Position numbers and translations under genes: made by a program
Notes under the pieces: generated by a model
Seen by the model: only the letters and a program-made list of their open reading frames with translations
What the model was told of the DNA's origin: nothing
Databases searched by the model: none
From: Devosia sp. SD17-2
GTDB taxonomy: Bacteria; Pseudomonadota; Alphaproteobacteria; Rhizobiales; Devosiaceae
Assembly (NCBI RefSeq): GCF_029201565.1
Contig: NZ_CP104002.1
Location: 2,745,001-2,809,000, forward strand
Direction: 5' to 3'
Length of the DNA stretch: 64,000 nucleotides
In this document: positions 61,503 to 64,000 of the stretch, piece after piece
Layout: the number at the start of each line of letters is the position of its first letter
Position numbering within the stretch: position 1 is the first letter of the stretch

Positions 61503-62510
61503 ATGTTTTCAAGCACTTACACGTCAAACGCCGCTACCACGCTTCCTGCCCTTTCGCTTCAGGGTAACACAAGGGTAACCATCGGCGACGAGAATCGTCC
61601 TATCGGCCTGAGTTCCCGCCGATATGCCCAGGCATCCAAAAGCGACGCCACGTTGCGCGCTTATGGCGCTGCGCTGCGCTCCTTTGAGGCCTGGTGCAAG
61701 GGGTTTGATCTGGTGGCCCTGCCTGCTGAAATCTCCACCGTCGCGGACTTCCTTTCAGCTGAGGCTGACAACGGGCTTAGCGTTTCCACCATAGCCCAAA
61801 AGGCTGCGGCGATCCGATGGGCGCACAAGACCGCTGGCCTACCCTCCCCGACTGAGGCAGAAGCTGTCCAGAACGTCATGCGGGGCATTCGACGGTCCGT
61901 CGGCGTGGCGCCGAGGCAGAAAGCCCCGGCGACCGCAGAGTGCATCCTGACCATCCTGGCGCACGTTCCTGCCACGACACTGGTAGGCAAGCGCGACCGC
62001 GCCCTCTTGCTCCTCGGTTTTGCCGGCGCCTTCCGGCGCAGCGAGATCGCCAGCCTGATGGTCGAGGATCTTGCCTTCGGAGAGAATGGCGTCGACGTGA
62101 CGATCCGCAAGAGCAAAACGGACCAGGAAGGCCGTGGCCAGGCCGTCGCCATCCCACATGGTGTGCACCTCAAGCCCGTTGAAGCGCTGCAGGCATGGCT
62201 CGCTGCGTCTGGCATAAAGAGCGGCCCGGTATACCGCGCCGTCAGCCGTGGCGACAAGATGGGCAGAGAAGCCATTACCGGCCATACCGTCGCCAACGTG
62301 GTCAAGCGCTACGCTGGCAAGGCAGGGCTAGCCGTGGCTGATTTCAGCGGACATTCGTTGCGCGCCGGCTTTGTGACCTCGGCAGCCGATCGCGGCGCCG
62401 ACCTCAACCGGATCATGGACGTATCGCGCCATGTGGACCCGCGCACCGTCCGCACCTACATTCGCCGAGCTGATCGGTACAAGGATCACGCTGGCAGCAG
62501 CTTTCTTTGA
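61503..62510 (+). CDS. tyrosine recombinase / integrase
   Basis: The 335-residue tyrosine recombinase has an N-terminal SAM-like core-binding domain at about residues 35-130 (TLRAYGAALRSFEAWC). The catalytic domain has Arg near residue 178 (GAFRRSEIASL), Lys near 204 (RKSKTD), His-Arg (GHSLRAGF, about 282-286), a second His (SRHVDPRTV) and the Tyr nucleophile (VRTYIRRAD, about residue 318). It starts directly after tRNA-Arg with no room for its own ribosome-binding site outside the tRNA. It is the likely integrase of an element lying to the right. Confidence 0.92.
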   Translation: MFSSTYTSNAATTLPALSLQGNTRVTIGDENRPIGLSSRRYAQASKSDATLRAYGAALRSFEAWCKGFDLVALPAEISTVADFLSAEADNGLSVSTIAQKAAAIRWAHKTAGLPSPTEAEAVQNVMRGIRRSVGVAPRQKAPATAECILTILAHVPATTLVGKRDRALLLLGFAGAFRRSEIASLMVEDLAFGENGVDVTIRKSKTDQEGRGQAVAIPHGVHLKPVEALQAWLAASGIKSGPVYRAVSRGDKMGREAITGHTVANVVKRYAGKAGLAVADFSGHSLRAGFVTSAADRGADLNRIMDVSRHVDPRTVRTYIRRADRYKDHAGSSFL

Positions 62511-62573
62511 CGTAACATGACTATCGCCTTCGACTGAGAATCGAATAGCCATTGCTTAGCTGGGAGGAGCTGC

Positions 62574-63422
62574 ATGACTATTTGCGTCGGCGTGAAGGTC
62601 AACGACTGCATTGTTTTCGTGACCGACAGCGCATCATCTATGCTCACCAAAAATGAGGCAGGCCAGGACACTGTTGTGCGCGTGTACAACCATGGCGACA
62701 AGATATTCAACCTTTTCCGCGGCTTGCCCATCGTCGCGATGACTTGCGGCCTGGGTAATTTTGGACGGCAGTCGATCAGCACTGTGGTTAAAGGCATTCG
62801 CGCCGAAATGATGCAGCCAGAGTCTGGAGTGTCGCCAGACAACTATACGATCGAGCAGGTCTCTACCTTCGTGTACGAGAGGTTCCTCGCCAAGTTCGAG
62901 TTGCTCGACGAGCGGGTTCGCAACGAAGCGTCGTTCGAATTCTTCATTGGGGGCTATTCTGCCAATGCAGACGAAAGCGAGATATGGAAGTTCCAGTTCT
63001 CTCTGGGCACCATCAGCGCACCTCAATGCATTCTTGGCGCTGGGTTGAGCGACGTCGTATGGGCTGGCCAGCCTGAAGCCTGCATCCGGCTGGTGCTAGG
63101 CGTGTCGTCCGCAACTTTCGGCGCTCTCAAAGACGCTGGCCTTACTGACGAGCAAGCCCATGCACTGCAGCAAAACATCATGCGTAACTCTGCCGCAATT
63201 GTCATAGAGCCCGCTATGCCTGTACGTGACGCCATCGATCTTGGACGATTCCTGGCCCAGACGACGGTTTCGTTTACCAAATTCTTACCTGGCGTTGCGA
63301 CCGTGGGTGGAGAATTGGACATCGCGACTGTAACCAAATTCGAAGGCTTCCGTTGGATAAAGCGAAAGCACTTCTATCCGCGTGACCTCAATCAGGAGAC
63401 TGACCATGTCGGGCAAAGCTAG
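62574..63422 (+). CDS. proteasome-fold Ntn-hydrolase, uncharacterised group
   Basis: The 282-residue protein begins MTICVGVKVNDCIVFVTDSA. Counting Thr2 as residue 1 after Met removal, Asp falls at 17 as in proteasome beta subunits and HslV. The proteasome Lys33 equivalent is in NHGDKIFNL (Lys43). Further family-like strands are IVAMTCGLGNFG and FFIGGYSANADESEIWKFQF. It is longer than HslV or Anbu. A strong GGAGGAG site precedes the ATG. It lies directly after the integrase and overlaps a 59-residue gene, so it is a cargo gene of the element. Peptidase activity is inferred from fold residues only. Confidence 0.8.
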   Translation: MTICVGVKVNDCIVFVTDSASSMLTKNEAGQDTVVRVYNHGDKIFNLFRGLPIVAMTCGLGNFGRQSISTVVKGIRAEMMQPESGVSPDNYTIEQVSTFVYERFLAKFELLDERVRNEASFEFFIGGYSANADESEIWKFQFSLGTISAPQCILGAGLSDVVWAGQPEACIRLVLGVSSATFGALKDAGLTDEQAHALQQNIMRNSAAIVIEPAMPVRDAIDLGRFLAQTTVSFTKFLPGVATVGGELDIATVTKFEGFRWIKRKHFYPRDLNQETDHVGQS

Positions 63423-63585
63423 TGATACCAAACTGGAAGCGAAGCCGTTCCAGCCTACGCGAATGCCAGCACTGCAGTATCAAACTCCGATAAAGGCACC
63501 TCAGGGGCTGAACTCAGCTTCTGCCTCTCAGGCCCAGCGAACGCCGAACCTGGACCTTTCAAACGTGGTTCTCAACCTGAACTGA
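63406..63585 (+). CDS. 59-residue protein, partner of the Ntn-hydrolase
   Basis: I do not recognise this protein. The ATG at 63406 lies inside the end of the Ntn-hydrolase gene and has an AGGAGA site eight bases upstream, so it is co-translated. The product is low in complexity (Lys/Pro/Gln/Ser-rich: SGKASDTKLEAKPFQPTRMP...) and ends LDLSNVVLNLN. It looks disordered with a hydrophobic C-terminal tail, which would suit a substrate, adaptor or activity regulator of the hydrolase; that is inference. An intrinsic terminator follows. Confidence 0.7.
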   Translation: MSGKASDTKLEAKPFQPTRMPALQYQTPIKAPQGLNSASASQAQRTPNLDLSNVVLNLN

Positions 63586-63608
63586 AGCTGCCAAACCCTA
63601 ATCTTTAT

Positions 63609-63636
63609 TTTCGATAAACGTCATTATCGAAATTTT
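63609..63636 (+). terminator. intrinsic terminator of the Ntn-hydrolase operon
   Basis: TTTCGATAA and TTATCGAAA form a perfect 9-bp stem with a 6-base loop followed by TTTT. Confidence 0.85.
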
Positions 63637-63759
63637 GTCACTGCCCTGCAGGTAGTCCACCAAAGCGCGAAGGTTGCTTTGCAATTACCTCGTCATCCAT
63701 CTTGCGCTTGTAAAGCGCATAGGCGATGCATCAGGAAAAGCGTTTTTGGGGGAATTGGC

Positions 63760-64000
63760 ATGCGCATCGGTGCTTTGGTCTTGTTCGGAGCATTAGCATT
63801 GTCGCAGAACGCGAGCGCAGCGCCGGTAACGGTAGCTTGCAGCCTAGTCGACACTTCGACATACGCCACGCGCTACATCGAGGTGGACCAGATTGTGTTC
63901 GACGTAGAGGCGCAGTTAGTCGATATGAGGTCCGCGAAAACGGTCGGAACAAGCGACTTCGTCAACTGGATATTCACCACTCGTAAACACGGTCCGTTCG
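63760..64000 (+). CDS. secreted hypothetical protein, 5' part (runs off the window)
   Basis: The ATG at 63760 follows a GGGGGA site. The visible 80 residues begin with a signal peptide (MRIGALVLFGALALSQNASA, cleaved before APVT) and continue with CSLVDTSTYATRY and a hydrophilic mature part. The frame is open to the window end. I recognise no family. It is presumably further cargo of the tRNA-Arg element. Confidence 0.7.
   Translation, partial: MRIGALVLFGALALSQNASAAPVTVACSLVDTSTYATRYIEVDQIVFDVEAQLVDMRSAKTVGTSDFVNWIFTTRKHGPF

Overview
This window reads as a chromosomal piece of an alphaproteobacterium of the Hyphomicrobiales (Rhizobiales); a Devosia-like organism is my best guess. The support is: high-GC coding with GC-rich third positions, RpoB and RpoC of alphaproteobacterial type, an AapJQMP amino-acid transporter, a free-standing NDUFS4-type complex I subunit, and many sugar ABC transporters paired with Gfo/Idh/MocA oxidoreductases. 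The genus is inference.

Layout. 1-17.4 kb (all minus strand): the core transcription/translation block secE-nusG-rplK-rplA-rplJ-rplL-rpoB-rpoC, then a four-gene ribose/fructose-type sugar ABC operon with an oxidoreductase, then rpsL and the start of rpsG. The sugar operon sits where rpsL normally follows rpoC. Ribosomal protein S12 carries Arg at position 88, the position of the classical K88R streptomycin-resistance substitution.
17.4-27.6 kb: an accessory stretch with three DUF4214 proteins (one a large subtilisin-like protease), a 27-residue membrane peptide, two single-domain response regulators, a Crp/Fnr regulator and a PRC-barrel protein. It is interleaved with tRNA-Gly, tRNA-Tyr, tRNA-Trp and rlmB, genes that normally lie next to secE.
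27.6-37.0 kb: polysaccharide deacetylase lipoprotein, BenE-type transporter, MobA-like nucleotidyltransferase, two identical tRNA-Asn genes in a 201-bp direct repeat, Fsr-type MFS exporter, SRPBCC protein, DNA photolyase, cysteine synthase and cardiolipin synthase.
37.0-45.2 kb: the general amino-acid ABC operon aapJ-aapQ-aapM-aapP plus a second AapJ-like binding protein, then a cystathionine beta-lyase-like enzyme, a PAP2 phosphatase and tRNA-Pro. Downstream of the tRNA lies a decayed 3' end of a sugar ABC ATPase gene.
45.5-51.2 kb: enolase-superfamily sugar-acid dehydratase, a three-gene ABC-2 exporter, the NDUFS4-type subunit and a TraB/GumN protein.
51.2-61.3 kb: an eight-gene sugar uptake and catabolism cluster (binding protein, two permeases, ATPase, two TIM-barrel isomerases, two Gfo/Idh/MocA oxidoreductases), divergent from a LacI-family regulator. 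Two near-palindromic 14-bp sites in the shared intergenic region look like its operators. The gene set resembles systems that work through 3-keto-glycosides.
61.4-64.0 kb: tRNA-Arg(TCT) followed two bases later by a tyrosine recombinase, the signature of an integrated element. Its first cargo is a proteasome-fold Ntn-hydrolase (Thr2, Asp18, Lys43) translationally overlapped by a 59-residue protein of unknown function and closed by an intrinsic terminator, then a secreted protein that runs off the window. This is the most novel-looking part of the window. No CRISPR array, rRNA gene or insertion sequence was seen.
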